Both the position numbers and the translations under genes were made by a program. From JACKOB01 sp024234575 (GTDB taxonomy: Bacteria > Pseudomonadota > Gammaproteobacteria > Pseudomonadales > Oleiphilaceae): 64,000 nucleotides of DNA. Under the pieces are notes generated by a model. That model ran no database searches. It saw only the letters and a list, made by a program, of their open reading frames with translations, and had not been told where the DNA came from. Below, in pieces: positions 46,154 through 55,040 of the stretch; position 1 is the first letter of the stretch; each line of letters starts with the position of its first letter. The stretch covers positions 372,001-436,000 of the forward strand of contig JBPJFZ010000001.1 in the NCBI GenBank assembly GCA_051208035.1, read 5' to 3'.

Positions 46154-47745
46154 TAAAATTGCTTTCTGAAAGATATTCCCGCAAGCACAGCACGGAGGGA
46201 GGTCTTAATATCCAATCCAGCATATGGGTTATATATGATATTGGTTATACTATCCTCGTTTACGTTACTACTCGTGTTAGCCGGAATAAACTCAATCGAT
46301 TGTATATAACTTAGGTTGACATCAAGCTGAGTTGATTTCGACCAGCGATATCCCAAACCAACACTATAAAGATTCGCACCACCGAAAGGAGCCATAATTG
46401 ACCGCTGATTATCCGGGATAACAGAATCACGTATCTCCACGCCCATACGCAAATCTAAGCGTGATGAGGCGTGTATTTCTGCACCGAACCCCACATTCCA
46501 CTCTGCAGTCATGCCCAACGGCAATCTCATAGTAGTCTGCGTTGCATTTTCGGGAGAGAGAATTCGTGCAGCGCCAAGAAACTCAAGACCCCGATCAAAT
46601 TCAAAAACAAACGCTTGCCATTTTTTAAAATCAGTCCAACCCGCATCTGCATTAAGCGTCAACATTGGATGCACTTTCACACTTACACCCGTCTGAAAGT
46701 GCTGCGGATAAGTCAGCTTACTTGATACATTCCCGGCCTCACGAGGTGTACCAGATGGTAAACTAAGGATCGCAGCCGTAATTGCGCCGATAATTGAGCT
46801 ATTAAACCGTTGCCAAAATCCAGAGAAATCATCAGTATAATTGAGCTCAAATTTTCCTTTAAGCTTCATGTCTACATCACTGGTATAACTCGCCCCCCAA
46901 GAAAACCAGTCATTTGGATGCCATAAAACACCCACAGCATAGGTTGGAGACAATGTTTCTTCCAACTCCAAGGAGATAGCACCAACATCATCAAAAGGGC
47001 CGATATTCCCGCCACACAAAGTAATAAAAGGAGCTAACGGCTCATTACCTGACTCGCAATTAAAAGCATCTTGAAGTATTTCTGCTACGCCTAATAGCAT
47101 ATTTGGAGCACGCATATACTGCTCTGCTGCTAGAGCAAAGTAAGAAAAATGCACACCAAAACCAACCGACCAAGCATCATTTAACTCATAGCCAACCGTT
47201 GGTGACAAGTACGTAACTCTCTCTAACGCCGTAGCCTGTGGCTGATAGCGACCAGGATCCGATGACTTTCGGTAAAATCCTGCAAACATTGGTGCGTACA
47301 TTGCGCTACCAAAAGTAAATTTAGACCCTGGCGAATTAACACTAAATCCAGCACTTGGCGCAACACCAGGGCCTGGAGGGAGCTTCTGAAGACCAAAACC
47401 AGGAATATAAGCGGCCAATCTATTGACGTGACTATGCTGGTTCGCAACCCAATCATTCTCAACACCATCGATACCAAAAATCCCATAATCTGGTGGGGCA
47501 ATAAACTCGGCATCAATATCCATATAGGCATTGATTAAACCAACTTCGAAATTTCGCCCTTTTAGCAGAGCAAGTCCAGCTGGATTATAATGGATAGAAT
47601 TCAACCCTGGTGGATCAGCTGTAACAGCATTTCCAAGCGCTAAAGCTTTCGCATCTATGGTTAAATTCTGTGTCAACTGCGAACTCACAAACGACGAGTA
47701 AAATAGCAGCATTACAACAGTAGCAACTCGTTGAATGGCATTCAT
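46153..47745 (-). CDS. FadL/OmpP1-like outer-membrane barrel of envelope operon
   Basis: Outer-membrane beta-barrel of 530 residues related to the FadL/OmpP1/TodX transporters of hydrophobic compounds. Signal peptide MNAIQRVATVVMLLFYSSFVSS; then the N-terminal hatch-like segment DAKALALGNAVTADP and the family's HYNPAGLALLKG; later YLSPTVGYELNDAWSVGFGVHF, WFSWGASYTSDVDMKLKG and YSVGLGYRWSKSTQLD; it ends in FRKQF with C-terminal Phe. The ATG is preferred over a TTG five codons upstream. It follows the 340-residue barrel by 38 bp and overlaps the next gene by one base. Substrate is unknown; fatty-acid import is only one possibility given the operon. Confidence 0.82.
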   Translation of the reverse strand: MNAIQRVATVVMLLFYSSFVSSQLTQNLTIDAKALALGNAVTADPPGLNSIHYNPAGLALLKGRNFEVGLINAYMDIDAEFIAPPDYGIFGIDGVENDWVANQHSHVNRLAAYIPGFGLQKLPPGPGVAPSAGFSVNSPGSKFTFGSAMYAPMFAGFYRKSSDPGRYQPQATALERVTYLSPTVGYELNDAWSVGFGVHFSYFALAAEQYMRAPNMLLGVAEILQDAFNCESGNEPLAPFITLCGGNIGPFDDVGAISLELEETLSPTYAVGVLWHPNDWFSWGASYTSDVDMKLKGKFELNYTDDFSGFWQRFNSSIIGAITAAILSLPSGTPREAGNVSSKLTYPQHFQTGVSVKVHPMLTLNADAGWTDFKKWQAFVFEFDRGLEFLGAARILSPENATQTTMRLPLGMTAEWNVGFGAEIHASSRLDLRMGVEIRDSVIPDNQRSIMAPFGGANLYSVGLGYRWSKSTQLDVNLSYIQSIEFIPANTSSNVNEDSITNIIYNPYAGLDIKTSLRAVLAGISFRKQF

Positions 47746-47783
47746 CTTATAATCTCTCAAACAAAAATCCCTTTTCTAATACT

Positions 47784-48806
47784 CTAAAGTTTCTTCAATC
47801 CATCTATATTAATTGGCATTGAAATACCAATTAATACATCCGGAGAGTCTTCGGTTAAGCCAAAGCCGACATTAGTGTTAACTATGGTCGTTTCACTAAC
47901 ACGAGTACCGATAGAAAAGTTCATGATGCTACTAATCTGATCCTGAGATACAGATGTAAATTTTACAGGCCCAGCTAACAAGGTGAGCTCTGTTTCGTTT
48001 GAGTATGAAAGCTGTATAGAACCACTGAGAGAAATGTCATACGAGAGTGAGTAGGAAAAACCTGAAGACATAGATATCCCCATGCCTTGTTTAACCTCAG
48101 TTAGTAGTGCTCCTCCTCGAACCTGATTTAAGCCATCAACAGGCATATTATAGGAAACACTCAAAGAGCCATAAAGAACCACAGGGTCTAAAACCTTTGA
48201 CATGCTAGCCCCGCCTGACAGGGAGTAAGTTCCACTGCCTGTAGAGAGCTGTTTGTTTATGTCAATTTCGTATGGGCTGGTTCCGGTTTTCGTTCCAAAA
48301 GATCCAAAAACAGTCGTGGACATTTTTCCAGGAACATAAGCCGTAGGCTGCCACCTCAAACTAAACGAAGCATCGCCTAAATCAGTATTCGACCGTTCTT
48401 CCTGAGTGTCAAACTTAGCAACAAAGGGAAATCTCGCACTTACAGTTACGTTGTTAAGTAAACCATAATCGATAGAAAAAGTATTTGTAAACGTATGGGA
48501 AGCGCTGGGGACAACATCAGCATTGCGAAATGAGCCATTGACTATGTCAATATCCAGTCTCTGATCGCCAAAATAACTATAGTCAAAGCTATATGATAAA
48601 GACATGCCTCCCTTCTTAATAAGTGAGTAGTTCTTTTCCGCCGCCTGAAAAACTTCTTCCAGCTGCTGAGCAGAATCTGAATCCCCTTCCTGTTTAGTCA
48701 ACGCTTCACGTGCCTTATCAACACTATCTGCCTCTTCTGCGTTTACCGCGGAAATGACAAACATTGAAGAACACAAGGCAAAACAAGGTACCACCCAACG
48801 ATTCAT
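47784..48806 (-). CDS. Predicted outer-membrane beta-barrel of envelope operon
   Basis: Exported protein of 340 residues. Signal peptide MNRWVVPCFALCSSMFVISAVNA, an acidic helical stretch of about 50 residues (SVDKAREALTKQEGD... QQLEEVFQAAEKNY), then alternating beta strands such as MSLSYSFDYSYFGDQRLD, VSARFPFVAKFD, ASFSLRWQP and LSGSIQLSYSNET. It ends in INIDGLKKL rather than an aromatic residue, which is unusual for a BAM substrate. I do not recognise a named family beyond generic 'transporter' barrels. Lies between the C39 peptidase (32 bp) and the FadL-like gene (38 bp). Confidence 0.7.
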   Translation of the reverse strand: MNRWVVPCFALCSSMFVISAVNAEEADSVDKAREALTKQEGDSDSAQQLEEVFQAAEKNYSLIKKGGMSLSYSFDYSYFGDQRLDIDIVNGSFRNADVVPSASHTFTNTFSIDYGLLNNVTVSARFPFVAKFDTQEERSNTDLGDASFSLRWQPTAYVPGKMSTTVFGSFGTKTGTSPYEIDINKQLSTGSGTYSLSGGASMSKVLDPVVLYGSLSVSYNMPVDGLNQVRGGALLTEVKQGMGISMSSGFSYSLSYDISLSGSIQLSYSNETELTLLAGPVKFTSVSQDQISSIMNFSIGTRVSETTIVNTNVGFGLTEDSPDVLIGISMPINIDGLKKL

Positions 48807-48838
48807 TCCTTATTCCTTATTCAAATTCTAGTTAAATC

Positions 48839-49648
48839 CTACTTACGATGATATCGCAGTTGTTTATTCGTGTTGTTGACTGTCCCGTCGGGATTATTTT
48901 TCATTCGCTCAAGTTCGTTATTTATACTGTTTTGAAGCGCATCATTAAACTGAGGAAACTCGCGAAAGGCCATATAGTTTATTGTTTGGTCATCGATATA
49001 ACGAAGATCTTCCTCGCGGAGCTCTAAACCATCTACTGGCTTTGACTCACCAGGGAATATGACGAAGAGAACATTTTGATCCCACTTTTCTTTGAACCCT
49101 TCGAGGGTAAAAGAAATATTTCCCATTGATGGGTCCGCCAGAAAAACTCGACCATCTTTTATAGTGCGCACCACAACAAAGTGCTTAAAACCGGCATAAT
49201 GGATTGGAACTATGGCGGGGTGATCCAGCGCTATCAAATCTTCAATTTCTGCCTTAAAGCCACCAGCTGGATAGCCAAGCGCCGTTACCAAGCGTTTAAA
49301 GTCTAGCATGGAAAAACCACGACGTTCGACGATACGCTCACTCTCCCCGTAATGCAAAAGCCCTTCCATGACCTGCCGTTCTTCAAAGCGACGCCCCAAG
49401 TAGTGCTCTAACACTGTCGTCAAAGCAGCTGACCCGCAGCTATAGTCGTACGCCTGGCGCACAATATTCCGAAATCGTTGCTCCACCAAAGGCTCTACAA
49501 CCACATCGCTTCTAATATGAGCTACTTCATATTGGCCCAAACGATGGGTTTCTTCGATAACAACCTCACCTTGTAGGTGAGGCTCTACAACTGTAGCTTC
49601 TTTAACCATGGTAAATGCAATTAAAGAGCCTGCAAGAATTAGAACCAT
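48839..49648 (-). CDS. Membrane-anchored C39-type cysteine peptidase, first gene of envelope operon
   Basis: 269 residues. A hydrophobic N-terminus (MVLILAGSLIAFTMV) should anchor or export it; no upstream in-frame start exists. The peptidase domain (about 55-195) is of family C39, the bacteriocin-leader type cleaving after double glycine: QAYDYSCGSAALTTVL with Cys71, GFKHFVVV with His156, and LADPSMG with Asp172. The full triad is present. C39 domains usually head ABC exporters; here there is no transmembrane exporter or ATPase, so it works as a free periplasmic protease. The tail (about 210-269) is polar and probably helical. It opens a four-gene run; TGGGGATAT precedes the ATG. Confidence 0.85.
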   Translation of the reverse strand: MVLILAGSLIAFTMVKEATVVEPHLQGEVVIEETHRLGQYEVAHIRSDVVVEPLVEQRFRNIVRQAYDYSCGSAALTTVLEHYLGRRFEERQVMEGLLHYGESERIVERRGFSMLDFKRLVTALGYPAGGFKAEIEDLIALDHPAIVPIHYAGFKHFVVVRTIKDGRVFLADPSMGNISFTLEGFKEKWDQNVLFVIFPGESKPVDGLELREEDLRYIDDQTINYMAFREFPQFNDALQNSINNELERMKNNPDGTVNNTNKQLRYHRK

Positions 49649-49970
49649 ATATCCCCAGACTAAAAGTGAATCCGTAAATCAATGCGTATTTGTTTTAGTT
49701 CTTGTAACGCCCATAAGTCCCTGTAACTATCTGTATTACAAAGATACATTAATTACAGTTCATTAAAAGATAACCAGTACACAAATTGCTGAGCATGAGC
49801 TCCAGGCTACAACTGTTGCATGAATTCAGTCACATAATTCAACTATGCTCATCCTAATACTAGACGATAATACAAAACTGGTTAGTTGAAAGCGCGCCAC
49901 TGCAAGGCATTGCGCAAACTTAAAAACAAAAAAGCCAGGCTCACGCCTGGCTTTTTACCTCGCAACGGTC
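49649..49970. other. Intergenic region between ppiD and envelope operon
   Basis: 322 bp. The ppiD terminator is at the right end of the ppiD side (49929-49956). The rest must carry the promoter of the envelope operon. TGAGCAT and ATGCTCA form a distant inverted repeat (about 49791 and 49845), too far apart to be called an operator. No gene was seen. Confidence 0.45.
49929..49956 (-). terminator. Terminator of ppiD
   Basis: AAGCCAGGC/GCCTGGCTT stem with a 4-nt loop, T-run on the minus-strand side and A/T tracts on both sides, 15 bp after the ppiD stop. Confidence 0.9.
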
Positions 49971-51833
49971 TTAATTAATTTCAATTTCCGCAGCACTCTT
50001 AAGCGCCAAATTAAAATCTTTGAACTCCTGCAGACCTGACTGCGATCCAATAGCATCATTGGCTTGCGAAAGCTCCTGTGCATTTAAAGAAGTAACATCT
50101 CCATAATCAACCTGCTTAAGCTTTATTATGAAATAATCACCCGATTCCGACTGAACACCAGCAAAAACATCCCCGCCAACCGGCTCTTTAAGTGAAAATA
50201 ACTTCTCCACGACATCAACAGGCAGAGAATTGTCATTGCGGTTGATCTCAACTTTACTCTGCCAAGCTAAATCAATCGTTTCACCCGCAGAGAGTGCACG
50301 AACTGTAGCATCACCCTTTTCTTTAGCGAGAACAGCCTGGTTTTTCTCAATAATCTGTTGCTGGACCTTCGCTCTTGCCTCATCAAAACTGTACAAGCGC
50401 TCTGGATAGTACTGACTAACCCGCAACACTATCGAACGATCCCCATCGATATCAAGGAGAACAGAGTTATTACCCTCTAGCTTAACATCATCAGAAAAGG
50501 CGGCAGCGATAACCTTCGGATTGGACAACAGTTCATCCGAACCATTTTTTAAAACCTCCCCTTTCTTTATTTCTAAGCCCAACTCTTTTGCCGGTCCGGC
50601 AAGATCTGCCGAGGCATAACTTATATCTGACAATTGCTCAGACAAGTCAAGATAAGCCTTTAACACATCCCCCCTTTTTAGCTCGGCCTCTAAGCTTGCT
50701 GACACCTCACTTAAATCAGCATAAGGTTTTTTATCTACACCATTTAGCTTAATTAAATGATACCCGAAACTAGTTCTAACCGGAGCAGATACTGTACCTA
50801 CCTCCATAGAAAACAGCACTTCTTCGAACTTTGGGTCAAATACACCCTTTTTCGCATAACCCAGGCGACCGCCATCAGACTTAGACCCAATATCATCAGA
50901 ATACTCTTTTGCAAGCTCTTCAAAACTTTCACCTGATGCCAACTTTCCGCTAATGATCTCTAAAGTATCAAGCGCTTGCTCATCACTAACCGCGTCGGAT
51001 AACTCAATGAGAATATGCGAAGAGTCCCTTTCTTCTTCTGCGACAAATGAAGCCTTTCGCTCTTGATAGAGCTTTTCAATGGCTTCTTGCGAAACATTCA
51101 CTGTTTTGCTTATTTCAGCCTTATCTAACAGCACATACTCAACATCAACCTTTTCACTGAAGACAAATTCATTCTTATGCTCTTCATAGAACTGCCTCAC
51201 AGTTTCATCACTAAGGTCGACCAGGTCTCGAAAAGAGCCTGCCGACAATTCTGCCACATCAGCGGTACGTCTTTGTCGATCAATTTTAATTAAACGAGCC
51301 AACTCGCTCTCAAGCACAAATCCTGAGCCTACCAAAGCATTCCTTTGTTGTGAGAGTAAGTATTGTTTGCTAAGCCAGGCTTTAAACTCTTGCGTAGTCA
51401 TCCCCAGGTTTCTAATTGTATTGAGAAAAACCTCGTTACTGTAAACACCTCCAGACTGAAACTGGGGCATACCAAGAATCTGCTGATTAATAATCTGCTC
51501 GGAGACAGCCATATTTTTAGCTTCAGCATCTACTAACATAACTTTCTGATCAATGAGTTCGTCTCGTACCAGCTTCTGGAGTTTCTCTTCATTTATCAAC
51601 GCTGGATCAGCCCGCTCGCCCATCTGATTCAAAACCTGACGGCGTTTAAGCTCTACGGCTTTGGCAAACTCGACTTGACTAATCTCTTCGCCGTTTACTA
51701 CGGCCAACTCAGGGTCTCCACCCCAATTCCCAACAATCGACTCAACACCAAACAGTGCAAAGGTAACAACAATTAACCCGACAATAACTTTCGCAATGGT
51801 TCCCTGCGAATTGTCCCTAATATTTTGTAACAT
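49971..51833 (-). CDS. ppiD: Periplasmic chaperone / PPIase-like protein PpiD
   Basis: Inner-membrane-anchored folding factor that meets proteins leaving the Sec channel. 620 residues: one N-terminal membrane helix (IAKVIVGLIVVTFALFGVES), a SurA-like N-terminal chaperone region, a parvulin-type domain in the middle (SSHILIELSDAVSDEQA, LGYAKKGVFDPKFEEVLF, SFGYHLIKLNGVD), and a C-terminal helical domain. Isomerase activity of PpiD parvulin domains is generally weak or absent. It follows hupB as in Pseudomonas and E. coli. Confidence 0.95.
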   Translation of the reverse strand: MLQNIRDNSQGTIAKVIVGLIVVTFALFGVESIVGNWGGDPELAVVNGEEISQVEFAKAVELKRRQVLNQMGERADPALINEEKLQKLVRDELIDQKVMLVDAEAKNMAVSEQIINQQILGMPQFQSGGVYSNEVFLNTIRNLGMTTQEFKAWLSKQYLLSQQRNALVGSGFVLESELARLIKIDRQRRTADVAELSAGSFRDLVDLSDETVRQFYEEHKNEFVFSEKVDVEYVLLDKAEISKTVNVSQEAIEKLYQERKASFVAEEERDSSHILIELSDAVSDEQALDTLEIISGKLASGESFEELAKEYSDDIGSKSDGGRLGYAKKGVFDPKFEEVLFSMEVGTVSAPVRTSFGYHLIKLNGVDKKPYADLSEVSASLEAELKRGDVLKAYLDLSEQLSDISYASADLAGPAKELGLEIKKGEVLKNGSDELLSNPKVIAAAFSDDVKLEGNNSVLLDIDGDRSIVLRVSQYYPERLYSFDEARAKVQQQIIEKNQAVLAKEKGDATVRALSAGETIDLAWQSKVEINRNDNSLPVDVVEKLFSLKEPVGGDVFAGVQSESGDYFIIKLKQVDYGDVTSLNAQELSQANDAIGSQSGLQEFKDFNLALKSAAEIEIN

Positions 51834-51866
51834 GACATCCTCGTGAATGACGATTGCAAACTAAAT

Positions 51867-51897
51867 GAAAAAGGCGCATTCGATGAATGCGCCCTTT
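51867..51897 (-). terminator. Terminator of hupB
   Basis: Perfect 9-bp stem GGCGCATTC/GAATGCGCC with a 3-nt loop and T5 on the minus-strand side. About 75 bp after the hupB stop; ppiD thus probably has its own promoter or is reached by read-through only if it lies further on. Confidence 0.8.
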
Positions 51898-51969
51898 CAA
51901 TCTAAAGATTTCACCTGGAGCGGGTCGAATAAATGAGCCTGCGACTCACCCCCGACTCCACAAGCAACC

Positions 51970-52242
51970 TTAGTTTACTGCATCTTTTAATGCTTTACCC
52001 GCTTTAAAGCTTGGTACTTTAGCGGCAGCAATTTGAATTTCTGCCCCAGTTTGCGGATTGCGGCCAGTTCTAGCAGCACGATCTTTGACTGAAAAAGTAC
52101 CAAAACCGATCAACGTTACTTGATCGCCACCCTTAAGCGCATCTGTTATGGAAGATACCATCGCATCCAAAGCACGTCCTGCTGCTGCCTTTGAAATATC
52201 TGCTGAAGCTGCAATTGCATCAATAAGTTCAGACTTGTTCAC
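51970..52242 (-). CDS. hupB: DNA-binding protein HU, beta type
   Basis: Nucleoid protein of 90 residues that bends DNA without strong sequence preference. MNKSELIDAIAASADISK, VTLIGFGTFSVKDRAARTGRNPQTG and VPSFKAGKALKDAVN are near-identical to HU-beta. It is found after lon in the lon-hupB-ppiD order. GGGGTTT precedes the ATG. Distinguished from IhfB at 15.3 kb by the ARTGRNPQTGAEIQI arm. Confidence 0.98.
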   Translation of the reverse strand: MNKSELIDAIAASADISKAAAGRALDAMVSSITDALKGGDQVTLIGFGTFSVKDRAARTGRNPQTGAEIQIAAAKVPSFKAGKALKDAVN

Positions 52243-52457
52243 ACTAAACCCCTTTGATTATTTATTGAAGAACAAAAGAAATTAAACACTCACTGTTAAA
52301 ATTCATTTTGCGGGAAAGAGCCATTATTTTAGTTCTTATTTTCAGATCTTCCAGAAGAAAACAGAACATTTTACCTCTAAAGCCCTTGAAGGAAGCGGCT
52401 TGCGAGCGAGGTCAGTTATACCAACATGACGAAACACCTGTCAAGCCACTTATACCC

Positions 52458-54887
52458 TTAATGCCTATTTATTCGATCCGAACCTTCAACTGGGTCTTCA
52501 ACACTACCAGAAGAGGTGCTTTTTTGAGCAACCTCTCCCAAAACCTGAGCCTCAGGCAATTGCGTTAAAGCAATTTCAAAAACCTCATCAATCCACGTAA
52601 CAGGAAAAACTTCAATAGAGTCCAATATATTTTCAGGTATTTCCTTCAGATCCTTCCTGTTTTCCTCTGGAATGACGACACGCTTTATACCACCCCGATG
52701 TGCAGCCAAAAGCTTCTCTTTCAAACCACCTATGGCGAGAACCTGCCCCCTTAATGTGATCTCTCCAGTCATAGCCACATCCGACCTTACTGGAATCCCC
52801 GTGAGAGAAGACACCAATGCAGTGCACATAGCAATACCGGCACTAGGTCCATCTTTAGGGGTTGCACCTTCTGGCACGTGAATATGAACATCATTCTTTT
52901 CGTAAAAGCCTTCATCCAGCCCCAATGCCTGGCTACGACTACGCACCACGGTCAGTGCCGCCTGAATCGACTCCTGCATAACATCACCTAAAGATCCGGT
53001 CTTTACTACCTTACCCTTACCTTTTAGTGCAGCGCACTCTATCGTTAACAGCTCGCCTCCAACCTGGGTCCAGGCCAGACCAGTTACTTGCCCTACCCTG
53101 TCCTCCTGCTCAGCGACGCCATAACTAAACTTCCGCACGCCCAATAAATTACCAAGATTCTCTTCTGTAATCATTTCTGGGACGGCAGGATCTTTAAGCA
53201 ACCGTAACTTAACAACCTTACGACACACCTTAGCTATCTCCCGCTCCAACCCCCTTACACCTGCCTCCTTGGTGTAATAACGAACTACCGATCGAAGCGC
53301 ATCCTCAGAAACGTTTAGCTCAGCATCTTTTAATCCATTATTTTCTTTCTGCTTGGGCAATAAATACTTCTGAGCAATTTTTAACTTTTCGTCCTCTGTG
53401 TAGCCCGGAATCCTTATGATCTCCATCCGGTCCAACAAAGCGGTCGGAATGTTCATGGAGTTAGAAGTACAAACAAACATGACATCGGAAAGATCATAAT
53501 CTACTTCCAGATAATGGTCATTAAACGTATGGTTTTGCTCCGGATCCAGCACTTCCAGCAAAGCAGAAGCAGGGTCTCCACGGTGATCCATACCCATCTT
53601 GTCAATTTCGTCTAACAAGAACAATGGATTTTTTACACCAACTTTTGATATTTTTTGGACTAGCTTTCCAGGCAAAGAACCAATATAGGTGCGTCTGTGC
53701 CCTCTAATTTCAGCCTCATCCCGCACCCCACCAAGGGCCATTCTGGTGTATTTTCGATTAGTAGCTCTTGCCATTGACTGCCCCAATGAAGTTTTTCCAA
53801 CCCCTGGAGGCCCCACCAGACACAGAACAGGCCCTTTTAACTTACGAACGCGACTTTGCACCGCGAGATACTCAAGAATCCGCTCCTTAACTTCATCAAG
53901 CCCGAAATGATCCTCCTCAAGTATTTCTTTTGCCTTTACCAGATCGTGACGCACTTTACTGCGTTTTTTCCAAGGCAATGAAGTTATCCACTCAATGTAC
54001 CCTCTGACTACGGTCGCCTCAGCCGACATTGGAGACATCATCTTTAACTTTGTTACTTCTGACTCGGCTTTTTTCCTTGCCTCTTCAGTCATTCCTGATG
54101 AAGCTATCTTGCGCTCCATTTCATCAAACTCGCTCCCCCCCTCGCCTAATGACCCCATTTCTTTTTGAATGGCTTTCATTTGCTCATTGAGATAGTACTC
54201 GCGCTGACTCTTCTCCATCTGCTTCTTTACGCGACCACGAATTCGTCTCTCTACTTGTATCAGGTCAATTTCATTGTCGATTTTACCCATCAACGCATCG
54301 ACCCTTTCTGATACAGAGGCAGCCTCCAGTAACTCCTGCTTTTCTGGAACCTTTAACTCCAAATGAGCAGCTATGGTGTCGACAAGACGCACAACGTCAC
54401 TGATACCTGACAATGTCTTTAATATTTCTGCAGGCACTTTTTTACTTAATTTCCCATAGTTCTCAAACTCTGAACCAAGCGTCCTTACCAGCGCCTCATT
54501 TTCACTCGCTGAAACAGGCTCACTAATGATGGGAGACACCTCTGCGGTTAAAAAGTCGTTATCTCGAATATTTTCGATACTAACTCTGGCAGCCCCTTCA
54601 ACCAAAACTTTGACAGTGCCATCAGGCAGCTTCAACATCTGCAGAATATTTGAAAGTGTGCCAACAGAAAATATATCACCAACCCCCGGGTCTTCTTCTG
54701 CCGCATCCTTCTGGGCAACCAAAACGATTTCCTTGTTACCGTCCATCGCTGCTTCAAGCGCTTTAATTGACTTCTCCCGGCCGACAAACAGAGGTATTAC
54801 CATATGCGGAAACACAACGACATCTCGCAACGGAAGCATAGGAAGCTCAACAGGTAACGAGCTCGAATTTTCAGTATTTACAGACAT
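52458..54887 (-). CDS. lon: ATP-dependent protease La (Lon)
   Basis: Homo-hexameric AAA+ serine protease that degrades misfolded and regulatory proteins. 809 residues: N-terminal substrate-binding domain (LPMLPLRDVVVFPHMVIPL), coiled coil, AAA+ module with Walker A GPPGVGKTS, and protease domain with Ser682 in KDGPSAGIAM and the partner Lys in a later helix (GGLKEKLLAAHRGG). The C-terminal tail of about 25 residues after EIALTQLPEA is rich in Ser. Follows clpX by 0.15 kb. In Pseudomonas this neighbourhood is tig-clpP-clpX-lon-hupB-ppiD. Confidence 0.98.
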   Translation of the reverse strand: MSVNTENSSSLPVELPMLPLRDVVVFPHMVIPLFVGREKSIKALEAAMDGNKEIVLVAQKDAAEEDPGVGDIFSVGTLSNILQMLKLPDGTVKVLVEGAARVSIENIRDNDFLTAEVSPIISEPVSASENEALVRTLGSEFENYGKLSKKVPAEILKTLSGISDVVRLVDTIAAHLELKVPEKQELLEAASVSERVDALMGKIDNEIDLIQVERRIRGRVKKQMEKSQREYYLNEQMKAIQKEMGSLGEGGSEFDEMERKIASSGMTEEARKKAESEVTKLKMMSPMSAEATVVRGYIEWITSLPWKKRSKVRHDLVKAKEILEEDHFGLDEVKERILEYLAVQSRVRKLKGPVLCLVGPPGVGKTSLGQSMARATNRKYTRMALGGVRDEAEIRGHRRTYIGSLPGKLVQKISKVGVKNPLFLLDEIDKMGMDHRGDPASALLEVLDPEQNHTFNDHYLEVDYDLSDVMFVCTSNSMNIPTALLDRMEIIRIPGYTEDEKLKIAQKYLLPKQKENNGLKDAELNVSEDALRSVVRYYTKEAGVRGLEREIAKVCRKVVKLRLLKDPAVPEMITEENLGNLLGVRKFSYGVAEQEDRVGQVTGLAWTQVGGELLTIECAALKGKGKVVKTGSLGDVMQESIQAALTVVRSRSQALGLDEGFYEKNDVHIHVPEGATPKDGPSAGIAMCTALVSSLTGIPVRSDVAMTGEITLRGQVLAIGGLKEKLLAAHRGGIKRVVIPEENRKDLKEIPENILDSIEVFPVTWIDEVFEIALTQLPEAQVLGEVAQKSTSSGSVEDPVEGSDRINRH

Positions 54888-54998
54888 TTTTATACCTCTA
54901 ACACCTTCAGAAAACTTAACACGTAAGTTAGAAGGCTAATCGATTCAACATAACTTGAATAATGGGGCAATTTAGAACAATTACAAGTAACTGAAATA

Positions 54999-55027
54999 TA
55001 AAAAGGGGCCTCCATGGGCCCCTTTTC
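54999..55027 (-). terminator. Terminator of clpX
   Basis: GGGGCC/GGCCCC stem with a 5-6-nt loop and T4 to T5 on the minus-strand side, about 15 bp after the clpX stop. Confidence 0.8.
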
Positions 55028-55040
55028 ACATTTGTGCACT

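Noticed and set aside
49791..49851. TGAGCAT...ATGCTCA inverted repeat before the envelope operon
   Set aside because: Arms are separated by nearly 50 bases; no operator type fits and chance is likely.
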